Below, piece after piece: positions 1-9,153 of a stretch of DNA of 56,719 nt (the stretch's first letter is position 1; each line of letters opens with the position of its first letter). Under the pieces are notes generated by a model that worked only from the letters and a program-made list of their open reading frames with translations, was not told the origin of the DNA and made no database searches. The position numbers were made by a program, and so were the translations under genes. This DNA comes from CALJFL01 sp047633055 (GTDB taxonomy: Bacteria > Pseudomonadota > Gammaproteobacteria > Pseudomonadales > Halieaceae), in contig JBLIEI010000024.1 in the NCBI GenBank assembly GCA_047633055.1, positions 1 to 56,719 of the forward strand. Direction: 5' to 3'.

Positions 1-877
1 TCCACAAATAGGCGGCCATTGAGGCCACACTGAGCAGCATCAACGTATTATTGATGGCGACTGCGGTTTCCATCCATGTGACCAACCGCATTTGGGGATG
101 TACGGTGCCCAAAAACTCTTCCATCCCCTCGCGTGCGTAATTGGATTCGCGCCGCGCGTGAGAGAACAGTTTTACGGTGGAAATATTGGTATAGCTGTCG
201 GCAATGCGCCCGGTCATCATCGCCCGTGCATCCGCCTGCCGTTCTGACACATCTTGTAATCGCGGCAATAGAACCCACAGAATGGTCGAGTAAACAATGA
301 GCCAGATCAAAAGCGGCATAGCGAGGCGCCAATCGATACTGCCAAACAGCACCAGCGTGCTAATGAAATAGACGCTAACGTACACTAGGATATCCAGCAG
401 CTTGATCACCGTAGAACGCACCGCTAGGGCGGTTTGCATGACTCGAGTGGCTATTCTTCCAGCAAATTCATCGTGAAAAAAGCTCAGACTTTGCCGCAAT
501 AAATAACGATGTGCCTGCCACCTTACAATCATTGGGAAGTTTCCCATCAAGGTTTGGTGCAATAACAGGGACTGCAGAATCACCAGCACGGGATAAACCA
601 GCACCGCGCACAACACGAATAATAGCAACCGTTCACCAGTGGGATCGATCGCCATATCGGGGGATTGATTAGCCAGCCAGTCAATCACTTTCCCCATCAA
701 ACCAAACAATGCGACCTCGACAATCGCAATGGCCGTACTCAGGACGGCCATCAATAACAGCCACGGTTCTAATCCGCGTGAATAATGACGGCAAAATTGG
801 TAGATCGACCCTGGCGAACGCTCGGGGGCATTGCCGGGAAACGGGTTTACCAGGTTTTCGAAGAACTTAAAAATCAT
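1..877 (-). CDS. ABC exporter, N-terminal part (transmembrane domain), cut by window edge
   Basis: The frame is open from an ATG at 877 to the left edge, giving 292 residues. It starts MIFKFFENLVNPFPGN and has several long hydrophobic segments joined by basic loops, including the phrases FFHDEFAGRIATRVMQTA and VKLFSHARRESNYAREG. These are typical of the first half of MdlB/MsbA-type exporters (ABC_membrane domain, COG1132). The nucleotide-binding domain would lie beyond the edge. Such proteins work as dimers in the inner membrane, exporting lipids or drugs. It is transcribed away from the secretion genes that start at 1414, so a functional link is possible but not shown. The family is fairly certain; the substrate is unknown. 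Confidence 0.85.
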   Translation of the reverse strand, partial: MIFKFFENLVNPFPGNAPERSPGSIYQFCRHYSRGLEPWLLLMAVLSTAIAIVEVALFGLMGKVIDWLANQSPDMAIDPTGERLLLFVLCAVLVYPVLVILQSLLLHQTLMGNFPMIVRWQAHRYLLRQSLSFFHDEFAGRIATRVMQTALAVRSTVIKLLDILVYVSVYFISTLVLFGSIDWRLAMPLLIWLIVYSTILWVLLPRLQDVSERQADARAMMTGRIADSYTNISTVKLFSHARRESNYAREGMEEFLGTVHPQMRLVTWMETAVAINNTLMLLSVASMAAYLW

Positions 878-1413
878 GGTTAAATTGTAGCGCTTTCTTG
901 TCTGCTTCTGCACGATCGCGCGCCATAATCGCATGTGTTGACGCAACAGACCACCGTTATAAAGCTAACCGTCTCCCAGGGTGAGAAATTCAAACGGGTT
1001 GTTCCCGGCGGTTTGCTACCAACAAAACCCAAGAGGTAAATATCATCGTAATCCTGGTGTCTCCGCTTCACTATTCTGGTGTAAATTCCTCCAATCTTGG
1101 TATACCACTAGCCAATTGCTTCGCGACTTAAGATAATGCTCGGCCCGTAACGCATTAATATCGACGACTTTGCCGGGCAATAGCCCTATTTCTAACAGGG
1201 CTATGATATACAATTACAAACATTCCGAAAACTCGTGCTATTTGGTGGTATGTTTCGTAAAATGCGAAGTATAGGCCATCCGCGCTCAACCTGAAAACAC
1301 TGGCAAATCAGCTTTCCCCGATCACAGACACTCGGTATCTGCATTGAAGCAATCGTGTCGCAAACCGCGGCGCATCAGCATCTATTTAAAGGACGAAATT
1401 TCTCGCAACAATT
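878..1413. other. 536-bp intergenic region between divergent transporter genes
   Basis: No convincing gene was found on either strand. The stretch must carry the promoters for both the left ABC exporter and the secretion operon. The only clear structure is the inverted repeat at 1180-1204, listed separately. A short open frame on the minus strand at 880-1071 has no family resemblance and no good ribosome-binding site, so I treat it as chance. Confidence 0.5.
1180..1204. repeat. Inverted repeat upstream of the secretion operon
   Basis: ATAGCCCT and AGGGCTAT form a perfect 8-bp inverted repeat separated by 9 bases. It is followed by AT-rich sequence and not by a T-run, so it looks more like a regulator binding site or an RNA hairpin than a terminator. 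It lies about 210 bp before the first secretion gene. Confidence 0.4.
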
Positions 1414-3171
1414 ATGGGTGATAATGCAGCACACCAAACGCGTACCTTAAGTCAGCTGTTCAAGTTTTTTGTCGCCATCCTGGGGCCAGAAAACAAGTTC
1501 TACACTCTGGCCATTGTCTACGGTTTAGGAATTAGCCTGCTTTCCCTGGCGACACCGATATCTGTACAAATGTTAATCAACACTGTAGCAAACACCGGGT
1601 TAACCCCTCAACTCGTTGTCCTGTCGCTGACTCTGTTCGGCCTGCTGCTTGTCGCCAGTGCACTTAATGCACTGCGCATTCACCTTATGGACTTCTTTGC
1701 ACGTAGATTTTATGCGCGGATGGTAAAGGAGATATCCCTGCGCGCGATTTACGCGTTGAATCCATTCTTTGAAGACAATAACAATGGCGCGCTTTTCAAT
1801 CGTTACTTTGATATCACGATCGTAAAGGCAAGATTGCCAGAGCTGTTTGTTGGTGGGTTCACCATTGTACTGCAGACGGTCGTTGGCTGTGTGCTTGTTT
1901 CATTTTATCACCCACTTTTGCTGGTCTTTAACCTCATTCTGGCTTTATCGATTTGGATTGTCTGGGCTATCTGGGGCAAGCGGGCCATTCAGAGCGCAAT
2001 GGATCTCTCTCATCAGAAGCATGCCACTGCAGGGTGGCTCGAAGGTCTTGCGGCCTCCAACGGATTTTTTAAGAGCGCGAGACATATCGATGACGCGCTG
2101 CGTAAAACTGAAGCGGCGACTGCAGCCTATATGGAGAAACACACGATTCATTTTCGTCATCATTTTTCCCAGACCCTGGGATTTTTGTTTATTTACGCGG
2201 CGGCGAGCGCTGTATTGTTGGGTCTGGGCGGTTGGCTGGTAATTCAGGGGCAGCTGTCGCTGGGTCAGCTCGTGGCTGCCGAGCTGGTTCTGTCGGTCGT
2301 ATTTGTCGGTTTAACCCAGCTAGGCACCTACCTTTCTTATTTTTATGATTTGTGCGCGGCTATAGACGAACTTTCGTTGTTTTATGATATAGAGCAGGAG
2401 CCTCTCTCCGGAGATCTGACGGAGTTGGCCGGCGACTCCAGCCTAGAGTTCCATCGTGCCCGTGGCGAAGCGCGAGGACTTGACCTTGTGCTGGATTTCA
2501 AAGTGAAATCGGGAATGCGGGTTTTTGCTCAGGCAGATAGTCACGCCGCACAGCGTATACTCACTAATTTGCTGAAACGGCATGAGTTAGCCGTCAGCGG
2601 CTATGTTTCTGTAGCAGGGGTCGATTTAGCCTCCTTACCGGCGCATCAGATACGCCAAGAGATTATTGTTCTGGACCGGCCAAATGTAGTGCAATCCACA
2701 ATACGCGAGCTCTTACGGTTCAGTGCGGAATCGGATGCCAATGAGAAAATCCTACCCGTGTTGCAAGCGGTAGGTCTTGATGAAGCCATAGAGCAGCTCT
2801 CAGGCGGTCTCGATGCGCGGTTGTCGGCTACTGGCTGGCCCCTGTCGATATCTGAGGTAATGCATCTCAAGCTGGCCGCTGCCATCCTGGCACGGCCTCG
2901 AGTACTGATACTGAACGAGCTGTTCGATGTTATGCCTGCTGAAAACATGTTGAAGTCGTTAGACTTACTACAGTCTTTGGGCTGCACAACCGTCGTTTAT
3001 TTCTCTAACAAACGCTCCGACCTTCACTTTGATAGCTTTTTGTATCTGGCTCATGGCCAACAGCAGGTCTTCGATCATTACGAAGAATTTTGCATTGCGA
3101 CGGGTAAACCCGTATCAGCGATGATCCCGGCCGAGGGTAGCGCGCCCCCGGCGGTCGACAGGGAGCTCTGA
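1414..3171 (+). CDS. Type I secretion ABC half-transporter with degenerate ATPase domain
   Basis: This 585-residue protein has the HlyB/PrtD layout without a peptidase domain: about six membrane segments (residues ~30-310), then a nucleotide-binding domain (~340-560). The ATPase domain keeps the fold landmarks (VSVAGVDLASLPAHQIRQ, STIRELL) but the catalytic motifs are gone. The Walker A site reads FAQADSHAAQR at 371-381, with no GxxGxGKS/T. The signature region reads PLSIS near 476-480 in place of LSGGQ. Walker B reads LILNEL, with Asn where Asp is expected, and the switch histidine position is Asn (YFSNKRSD). The gene is followed within 2 bases by an HlyD-like and then a TolC-like gene, so it is the inner-membrane part of a tripartite exporter. 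Whether it binds ATP at all is doubtful. It may pair with a catalytic partner or act as a passive channel. No RTX-type cargo gene lies beside it. Confidence 0.85.
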   Translation: MGDNAAHQTRTLSQLFKFFVAILGPENKFYTLAIVYGLGISLLSLATPISVQMLINTVANTGLTPQLVVLSLTLFGLLLVASALNALRIHLMDFFARRFYARMVKEISLRAIYALNPFFEDNNNGALFNRYFDITIVKARLPELFVGGFTIVLQTVVGCVLVSFYHPLLLVFNLILALSIWIVWAIWGKRAIQSAMDLSHQKHATAGWLEGLAASNGFFKSARHIDDALRKTEAATAAYMEKHTIHFRHHFSQTLGFLFIYAAASAVLLGLGGWLVIQGQLSLGQLVAAELVLSVVFVGLTQLGTYLSYFYDLCAAIDELSLFYDIEQEPLSGDLTELAGDSSLEFHRARGEARGLDLVLDFKVKSGMRVFAQADSHAAQRILTNLLKRHELAVSGYVSVAGVDLASLPAHQIRQEIIVLDRPNVVQSTIRELLRFSAESDANEKILPVLQAVGLDEAIEQLSGGLDARLSATGWPLSISEVMHLKLAAAILARPRVLILNELFDVMPAENMLKSLDLLQSLGCTTVVYFSNKRSDLHFDSFLYLAHGQQQVFDHYEEFCIATGKPVSAMIPAEGSAPPAVDREL

Positions 3172-3173
3172 TC

Positions 3174-4229
3174 ATGTCAATGCCGGACAGGCATGCAGAT
3201 TATTTCAAAACTCTGAACTCAATAGGCATTCCCAGGCCAATGCGGATTGTCGGCCTCATCTTGCTGCTAAGCTTCTTTGCGGTGATCGCATTTCTTGTGA
3301 GTGTTCCATGGGTACAGACTGCATCAGGATTTGGGTCTGTCACAGCTCAAAACCCAAACGACAGACAGCAAGAAATTAATGCATTTGTAGAGGGCCGCAT
3401 TCAGCAATGGTATGTGCGTGACGGCAGCCATGTAAAAGCGGGCGATCCCATTGTTGAAATTGTTGATAATGATCCGATGCTGTTAGAACGATTGGCCGCT
3501 GAGCGTACCCAGGTGATGGCAAAACTAACGGCCTCAACCAGCGCCAAAGATCTCGCAGAAATCGATATTCGCAGAATGCGTGAGTTGCTGGACCAGGGAC
3601 TGGTCGCACAGCGCGAGTATGAGCAGGCAAAAATCCGCGTAGAAGAGGCTCGATCACGCATTGCCGAGAACGCTGCCGAACTTACCCGTGTAGATGTCAA
3701 CCTCTCCCGACAATCCTTGCAGACGGTGAGAGCGCCGCGAGATGGAGTGATTTTGAGCTTGAATGCAGGTGATACCGCAACCTTCGTCGCAGCAGGACAG
3801 ACTATCGCGACATTTGTGCCTGATAACGCAGAAAGAATTGTTGAAATCTACATCGATGGGCGGGACGTGGCACTGCTGCGCGCGGATGCAGAAGTTCGGT
3901 TACATTTTGAAGGATGGCCGGTGGTGCAAATCAGTGGCTGGCCATCTGTTGCGATTGGCATGTTTCACGGACGCGTGGTGGCTGTAGACCCCTCCGCACA
4001 AAATAATGGGAAGTTCCGTGTACTCGTTGAAGAGGCCGTAGTCGACGAGAATCGCTGGCCCGATCAACGCTTTGTTCGCTTCGGTTCAGGAGTGCGAGGC
4101 TGGGTATTGCTGGAAACCGTCACAGTTGGCTTTGAAATCTGGCGCCAACTCAATAGTTTTCCGCCAAACTTTCCGGAAGCAGTCCAGAACGAGACTAATG
4201 GATCCGCCGGTGGCAATAGTGCTTTCTAG
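3174..4229 (+). CDS. HlyD-family periplasmic adaptor (membrane fusion) protein
   Basis: The protein has 351 residues. It has a short cytoplasmic N-terminus, one membrane anchor (~24-48, VGLILLLSFFAVIAFLVSV), a biotinyl-lipoyl-like half (VEGRIQQWYVRDGSHVKAGD), a coiled-coil hairpin (~100-180, including AQREYEQAKIRVEEARSRI), the second lipoyl half (VRAPRDGVILSLNAGD) and a beta-barrel domain. This is the standard adaptor order, linking an inner-membrane transporter to an outer-membrane channel. The ATG at 3174 starts 2 bases after the stop of the ABC gene, with GGGAGC 7 bases before it, so translation is probably coupled. Its 3' end overlaps the TolC-like gene. Role: envelope-spanning assembly of the exporter. 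Confidence 0.9.
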   Translation: MSMPDRHADYFKTLNSIGIPRPMRIVGLILLLSFFAVIAFLVSVPWVQTASGFGSVTAQNPNDRQQEINAFVEGRIQQWYVRDGSHVKAGDPIVEIVDNDPMLLERLAAERTQVMAKLTASTSAKDLAEIDIRRMRELLDQGLVAQREYEQAKIRVEEARSRIAENAAELTRVDVNLSRQSLQTVRAPRDGVILSLNAGDTATFVAAGQTIATFVPDNAERIVEIYIDGRDVALLRADAEVRLHFEGWPVVQISGWPSVAIGMFHGRVVAVDPSAQNNGKFRVLVEEAVVDENRWPDQRFVRFGSGVRGWVLLETVTVGFEIWRQLNSFPPNFPEAVQNETNGSAGGNSAF

Positions 4230-5664
4230 ATCATTTTCTATTGGACTTGGTCTATTTCTTGTCATATTGGGCCAGTCCGTTGCTCAGGCGGATCCGGGCG
4301 GTGAGACCGGATTAGCCCTCTTGCCTAAACAGGTTCTCGAATCTTCCAGCAGGCACTTTCCCGGGATACTCGAGAGTTTGGCTGCGCAACGTGCAGCGCA
4401 AGGCAGAGCGTTGGCTGCTGAGGGGGCGTTTGATCTCGTTTTCGATTCGCAGGGCTATAATCGCACCGATGGTTTCTATGATGGTTCACTCCTCGGGGGC
4501 TCTCTGACGCAGCCGTTACGGGACATGGGCGCCAGTATTTATGGCGGCTATGACGTGTCACGTGGCGATTTCCCGATATACGAAGATTCAAGTTTTACGT
4601 CTCGTGACGGCCAGGTAAAAGTGGGCGTTCTTTTTTCGCTATTGCGTGACAGGGATATCGACGAGCGGCGATTCGGCGAAAATGACGCATTACTAGAGCT
4701 TGAACAGGCTGAGTTCGACGTCCTGCTGACGCGGATAGGGGTTCAGCAGCAGGCTTTGATTGCCTACTGGCGCTGGGTCACTGCGGGTCGCAAGTTACAG
4801 GTTTACAAGGAGTTGCTAGAGCTGGCCAAGGACCGGGAGTCCGGTCTTGAGGTGCAAGTTCGTGAAGGTAATCTCGCGCAGATATCTCTCATTGAGAATC
4901 TGCAGAACATTACCCGCCGTCAAGCACTGGCCTTGTCTGCTGAGCGCAACTATCGTGCTGCAACCAATGCTCTTGGCTTTTACTACCGCGGCGCCAACGG
5001 AGAAATTCGGTTTGTTGGGTCCCAGAGGTTGCCTGCTGAAACTGATCTGAGCGGGATGTCTGTTGCTCCGATGATATCGGTAAACGATTCTTTAGACGCA
5101 CTTAAGCGACGACCGGAGTTGCTTAAACTCAAGACGGCGATGGAGCGAGCCCAGAGGCGTGCCGAGTTATCTGAGAACGAACTCAAGCCCCGCCTCGATT
5201 TTGGTGTGGAGCTGGCGAGTGGATTGGGCGATGAGGGAGAAGGCGGGCCTTCCCGCGACACTAATGACGTCATCGTTGGCTTTGAGTTTTCGGTGCCACT
5301 TGAGCGGCGCTTTGCCAAAGGTCGATTAGCCGAGGCAGAGTCTGATCTGGAATCACTGCGCCAGCAGCGCCGCGAACTTGAAGATCAACTGAGTGTTGGC
5401 TTGCGCAATATACTGCTTGATCTAGATGTTGCGAAACAGCTGGTGAATCTTGCCAGCCTGGAGGTGGAGCAGTCGGAGACACTGCGCCAGGCCGAGTCCC
5501 AGCGATTTGAGCAAGGTGCCAGCGACTTTTTCCTGGTTAACCTGCGTGAGGAAACGGCCGCGGACGCGCGAATAAGATACTTCATTGCTACACTTGAAAG
5601 GCATATCGCCAGAGCTAACTATGACGCGGCGACTGTTAATCTGCCGCAGTTGGGGCTTCGCTGA
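4198..5664 (+). CDS. TolC-like outer membrane efflux protein
   Basis: I chose the ATG at 4198 (488 residues) because it gives a clean signal peptide ending near SVAQA, and the earlier in-frame start lies deep inside the adaptor gene. It overlaps the adaptor by 32 bases. The body is long and helix-rich with two outer-membrane efflux repeats, for example a first helix pair near LLELEQAEFDVLLTRIGVQQ and a second near LAEAESDLESLRQQRRELED. The sequence NALGFYYRGANGE marks a strand/helix joint. It would form the trimeric channel of the exporter encoded by this operon. Family assignment is confident; the exported substrate is not known. Confidence 0.88.
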   Translation: MDPPVAIVLSRSFSIGLGLFLVILGQSVAQADPGGETGLALLPKQVLESSSRHFPGILESLAAQRAAQGRALAAEGAFDLVFDSQGYNRTDGFYDGSLLGGSLTQPLRDMGASIYGGYDVSRGDFPIYEDSSFTSRDGQVKVGVLFSLLRDRDIDERRFGENDALLELEQAEFDVLLTRIGVQQQALIAYWRWVTAGRKLQVYKELLELAKDRESGLEVQVREGNLAQISLIENLQNITRRQALALSAERNYRAATNALGFYYRGANGEIRFVGSQRLPAETDLSGMSVAPMISVNDSLDALKRRPELLKLKTAMERAQRRAELSENELKPRLDFGVELASGLGDEGEGGPSRDTNDVIVGFEFSVPLERRFAKGRLAEAESDLESLRQQRRELEDQLSVGLRNILLDLDVAKQLVNLASLEVEQSETLRQAESQRFEQGASDFFLVNLREETAADARIRYFIATLERHIARANYDAATVNLPQLGLR

Positions 5665-5781
5665 ATGGCTGAGCAACGCCAAAGCTACACAGGGTTTTGA
5701 CAGATAGCTGGCGCGCGGTAACCGCAGCCCCACCGGTTCCTCGGAGCTTTCGCTTCAGACCGGTCTATTTGTCAGTAACCA

Positions 5782-6085
5782 TCATTTAATGTGAGGAAGA
5801 CCACTCCCGAAAAGCCAGTCTTTTGCGGCCTCTGATGCAGTTATGGCGGCCAACTTGCATGATGTTCGGTCACGGATAAATACAAGAATTCTATCTGCAA
5901 AGTCTTGATTAGAAATCGCCGTAAATCCTCCTTGCATTGCGGTCAACTCATCTAAAGTGGTGCCCTTTGTCGATACCATTGGAAGGCCATGAGCAAAACA
6001 TTCAAGCGCAACGCCCGATCCGCGCAGAGAGTAGGCGTTCTGATCATAAGGGAGGATTGCTAGGTCGGTTTCGGCTATGCAAGTC
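5782..6085 (-). pseudogene. C-terminal remnant of a GT4-type glycosyltransferase
   Basis: Reading the minus strand gives about 95 residues with the marks of a GT4 nucleotide-sugar site: ETDLAILPYDQNAYSLRGSG, ALECFAHGLPMVSTKGTT, and a terminal helix EAAKDWLFGSG before the stop. Nothing upstream in this frame resembles a glycosyltransferase. Beyond about 6085 the DNA is instead the end of the M1 peptidase gene in another frame. The fragment is therefore a decapitated gene joined to the peptidase gene by a deletion or insertion. The exact joint is placed by eye and could be off by some tens of bases. It is unlikely to make a useful protein. Confidence 0.7.
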
Positions 6086-8071
6086 TCTAAACAGAGTGCC
6101 ACGCGCAAGCGGCCACAAACCACGCCGTTCTGCCCGCCCATCGTTGAACAATACGTAGCTTTGACCACCGTAGTGCGGCAACGGCCTCAACAACGCCTGC
6201 AGCGCCGCGCTGGAATCCGCGGTCACTACCAGCACCGGCGTGTCGTTGGAAAGCCGTGTCGTCCATGCTGCCGCATCGTGTTCGGCAGCGGGCAGATCCT
6301 CGGGGATCTCTAACTGCAGCCGCGCAAGCTGCTCGCTGGCCACATCGCTGCTAAAAATCAATAGCAGCGGCCGCGTCAGGTCGGGTATCTGCTCCGGCTG
6401 CAGCAACTGCGACTTGCTGTCCAGCAAACGTTCTACCAGCTCGCGCGCGCCATCGGCAAATCCAGACTCTGCACCGACAACTAACACCATGGTGGCCGGA
6501 TCCAGGGTGACATCACGCAGTATCGGTGGCGTTTCGCTGGTTTGCAGGCGCCGGAACAGATCGTTTTGCGGATCAAAGACTATACTTTGTGGACTTCCCG
6601 AGGTTACCCATTCAAGACGAGTGACGCGATCTTCCACACGTAACTGACGCTGCTCCACGCCCGTCTCGGTCACGAGTTCCACGGCAAGGGTGAACTGATA
6701 TCCGCTTACGGACTGAAGAATCTCGATACGAGTACGATAACCGTCCTCTAAAACCTCCACTTGGTGGCTGCCTAGGCTCAAGCGCGGTGCACCCGCCTGG
6801 TCCACCCATTGGTGGAAGAACCAGTCGAGTTCGACGTCTGCCGACAGCTCAAAAACGTGCTGTAAATCCTGCCATGAAGCGGAGCTGAAACGATGTCTAC
6901 GCCAGAAATTGCGGATGCCCTCGTCGAAGGCTTGCTGACCAATTTCCTGTCGCAACATGTGAAAAATAAAGGCCACCTTGTTGTATCCGACCACCTGATC
7001 ACCCTGGTGCCGCTTTGACCTGAAATCACGTGCCGCGCTATCACGCGCAACCGGCAGCGCCGCGTAGTCACGCAACCACGCAACACGCATATTGCGTGCT
7101 GCCGCCTCGCCTTGGTCACGCTCGAGGGCATAGTCGGCCATATAAGTAGTCAACCCTTCCGCCCAGTTGCCACTGGCATAATCAACCGCGACCGCATTAC
7201 CCCACCAGTTATGCACGACTTCATGCGCGAGCGAGCGTGCACGCATGAATGGTCGCGGCACAATACGACGATCAATGTAGGTCAGACCGGCAAAACCGAG
7301 ACCCACCGGCAGCGGTGCCGATACCATTTGAAAGCCATCGTAGGGATAATCGCCTATCAGTTCACTGTAGCGCTGAATGTAAGTGCTGGCTGCTTCCAGA
7401 TAAAGTTCCGACTGCGCTGCAATCTCAGAGTGAAAGTAAGTGCGTAGACGCAAGCCATTATTTAGACGCTCGTGAACCTTGTAAGGCCCCACAAACAGCG
7501 CCGGCGCCACGCCAGGTTGATCCTGCGCAAAATCGGCCTGGTATTGCGCGCCATCGTCAGATTCCTCATCTAATTTTCCAGTTGCTACAGCTCGATACGC
7601 CGACGGCACCGTTACCCGAAGCCTGAACCGCAGCGACTCCGCAAGATCATGTGGGATCCACGCTACATAGCCTGGTAAGTAAGCGCCATCATCACCGGTG
7701 CTCGCCACGCCAGACGAACCGCCAGTGACGCGGCCTGGAATGGTTCCGCTCAGCCCGAATGCAAGTTCATTGTCACTACCTTGCAACAGCTCGATGCGAT
7801 AGCCAAGAGGGTCACTATGTACCTGGGCCAGCACTCCGTTGAGTTTGACCTCATCGAGCGTAATCCAAGGCGCGAGCTGGAAGCGGTAATAATCTCGCGG
7901 TGAAACCCGCACTCGGTCAATGATTCGAATCTCACCGCTGTCGACCGATAACACGACTTCGATATCATGCTGCGGCACCGTAGCGGATGCCGATGCAAAG
8001 TTGACAGGCAGCACTGCTAACAATAACAGCGCGCATGTTACTGGATGGCCCAGCAGTAATTTCCAGCTCAC
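6044..8071 (-). CDS. M1-family zinc metallopeptidase, exported
   Basis: The protein has 675 residues with a signal peptide (residues 1 to ~28, ending ASASA). The zinc site HEVVH (283-287) is followed by NWWGN, and the third ligand is Glu in GNWAEGLTTY, 18 residues after the second His. The usual GAMEN exopeptidase motif is replaced by GFAGL (~259-263), as in a proteobacterial M1 subgroup. It probably hydrolyses peptides in the periplasm or at the surface. A GTG start overlaps the TGA of the ChaN-like gene (GTGA), so the two are translationally coupled. The last ~10 residues (after FRDL) are read through the joint with the glycosyltransferase remnant, so the natural C-terminus has probably been altered. 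Confidence 0.88.
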   Translation of the reverse strand: MSWKLLLGHPVTCALLLLAVLPVNFASASATVPQHDIEVVLSVDSGEIRIIDRVRVSPRDYYRFQLAPWITLDEVKLNGVLAQVHSDPLGYRIELLQGSDNELAFGLSGTIPGRVTGGSSGVASTGDDGAYLPGYVAWIPHDLAESLRFRLRVTVPSAYRAVATGKLDEESDDGAQYQADFAQDQPGVAPALFVGPYKVHERLNNGLRLRTYFHSEIAAQSELYLEAASTYIQRYSELIGDYPYDGFQMVSAPLPVGLGFAGLTYIDRRIVPRPFMRARSLAHEVVHNWWGNAVAVDYASGNWAEGLTTYMADYALERDQGEAAARNMRVAWLRDYAALPVARDSAARDFRSKRHQGDQVVGYNKVAFIFHMLRQEIGQQAFDEGIRNFWRRHRFSSASWQDLQHVFELSADVELDWFFHQWVDQAGAPRLSLGSHQVEVLEDGYRTRIEILQSVSGYQFTLAVELVTETGVEQRQLRVEDRVTRLEWVTSGSPQSIVFDPQNDLFRRLQTSETPPILRDVTLDPATMVLVVGAESGFADGARELVERLLDSKSQLLQPEQIPDLTRPLLLIFSSDVASEQLARLQLEIPEDLPAAEHDAAAWTTRLSNDTPVLVVTADSSAALQALLRPLPHYGGQSYVLFNDGRAERRGLWPLARGTLFRDLHSRNRPSNPPL

Positions 8072-9033
8072 CGTCCGCTCGCTGCCGGAGCCGCGCGCGC
8101 CTGGGTCTCAACGATAAACACCGCGTCGGCAAGGTTCGCCTGCAGCTTGGCACAATTATCACTGGCATCTATCGGCAGCAGCACCGCGACGTCATCGATG
8201 CCCAGATCCGCGAGCTGGTGCGGAATGCCGTAACCATATTCCAAGTGACCACGCCCGACAATTCCTATCACCAAAGCCTCGGGGTCGAGCCGATGCGTGG
8301 TCGCAAGCGCCTCTGCCATTGCGCGATCCCACGTTAGCTGCGCATCCGCAAAATTGGCAAAGGCTTCGCTTTGCATCACTTCTTCCAGGTCGGGCGCTGC
8401 GTCAGCAACGCCGGCTATCTCACCACGGCTGTGCAGGGTCAATTTGTAGGTATAGATTTCGCCGAGCTGACGAAGGTATGCAGCGCTCGCGGGTGCCGGA
8501 TCAGACAATCCTTCGCGGTCATTCTCGTCCAGCGCGTCCCAGCCACCGGCGCCAACCTTAGACACAAGTTCGCGATTGACGTTAAGGGCAACCCCGGGGA
8601 GACGGTTGTCCCTTGCAAAATACAATAGTGGCAGATACATCTGCGGATCGTAGCCCCACACTTCATTCCACTCGACTTGCTCAAGGAAACTCGCCTCATC
8701 CAAATCACCTGCAATCCACTCATCGAGCACCGACTGCAAGCGCCGTGGTACCATTTCAAGACCAACCATCACCTTGGCATTCCGCGAATGCAGCGCGGTC
8801 ATAGCGTTGAGTTGCCAGCGATGATGCGCGAGATTGTCATGCACTTCGCCAAGCAGCACGATCGACTTGCCGGCCATACGATTCAGCAGCTCTGGCTGAG
8901 CAATGGCCTCGCCGCTGGCCGGATCCAGCCACTGGGCAACATGCGCCGCACACGTTTGCGCCGCGGCTGATGCAGGGCTCAAACCGACCACGGCACAACT
9001 GACGATAAATGCAAGTCTGACTAGTGATTTCAA
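8068..9033 (-). CDS. ChaN-like (haem-binding uptake/TIKI-fold) exported protein
   Basis: The protein has 321 residues, read from a TTG start preceded by GGAG, with a signal peptide ending near ASAAA. The core carries the ChaN hallmarks: LLGEVHDNLAHH, VMVGLEMVPRRLQ, EWNEVWGYDPQMYLP and a late IVGRGHLEYGYGIPHQL. ChaN of Campylobacter is an iron-regulated lipoprotein that binds haem, and the fold is shared with TIKI-type metallopeptidases. The conserved His/Glu residues are present here, but there is no lipobox at the cleavage site. It is coupled to a downstream M1 peptidase, which suggests the pair handles peptides or haem-peptides in the periplasm. The family call is good; the role is inferred. 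Confidence 0.85.
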   Translation of the reverse strand: MKSLVRLAFIVSCAVVGLSPASAAAQTCAAHVAQWLDPASGEAIAQPELLNRMAGKSIVLLGEVHDNLAHHRWQLNAMTALHSRNAKVMVGLEMVPRRLQSVLDEWIAGDLDEASFLEQVEWNEVWGYDPQMYLPLLYFARDNRLPGVALNVNRELVSKVGAGGWDALDENDREGLSDPAPASAAYLRQLGEIYTYKLTLHSRGEIAGVADAAPDLEEVMQSEAFANFADAQLTWDRAMAEALATTHRLDPEALVIGIVGRGHLEYGYGIPHQLADLGIDDVAVLLPIDASDNCAKLQANLADAVFIVETQARAAPAASGR

Positions 9034-9153
9034 AAAGAGGTTGCTCCGTGTAACGTTCGGCTTAGGGACCGTGGAGAATACGACTACGACCAGTGGTTAG
9101 ACCACGATTTTGAGAACTTAAATTTTGAGCTCAAAAGAATCTAGCCTCCTATC

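Noticed and set aside
880..1071. Minus-strand 63-codon open frame in the intergenic region
   Set aside because: It has no family resemblance, no good ribosome-binding site and a composition like the surrounding non-coding DNA.
4072..4197. Upstream extension of the TolC-like gene to an ATG at 4072
   Set aside because: It would overlap the adaptor gene by 158 bases and would bury the clear signal peptide that starts at 4198.
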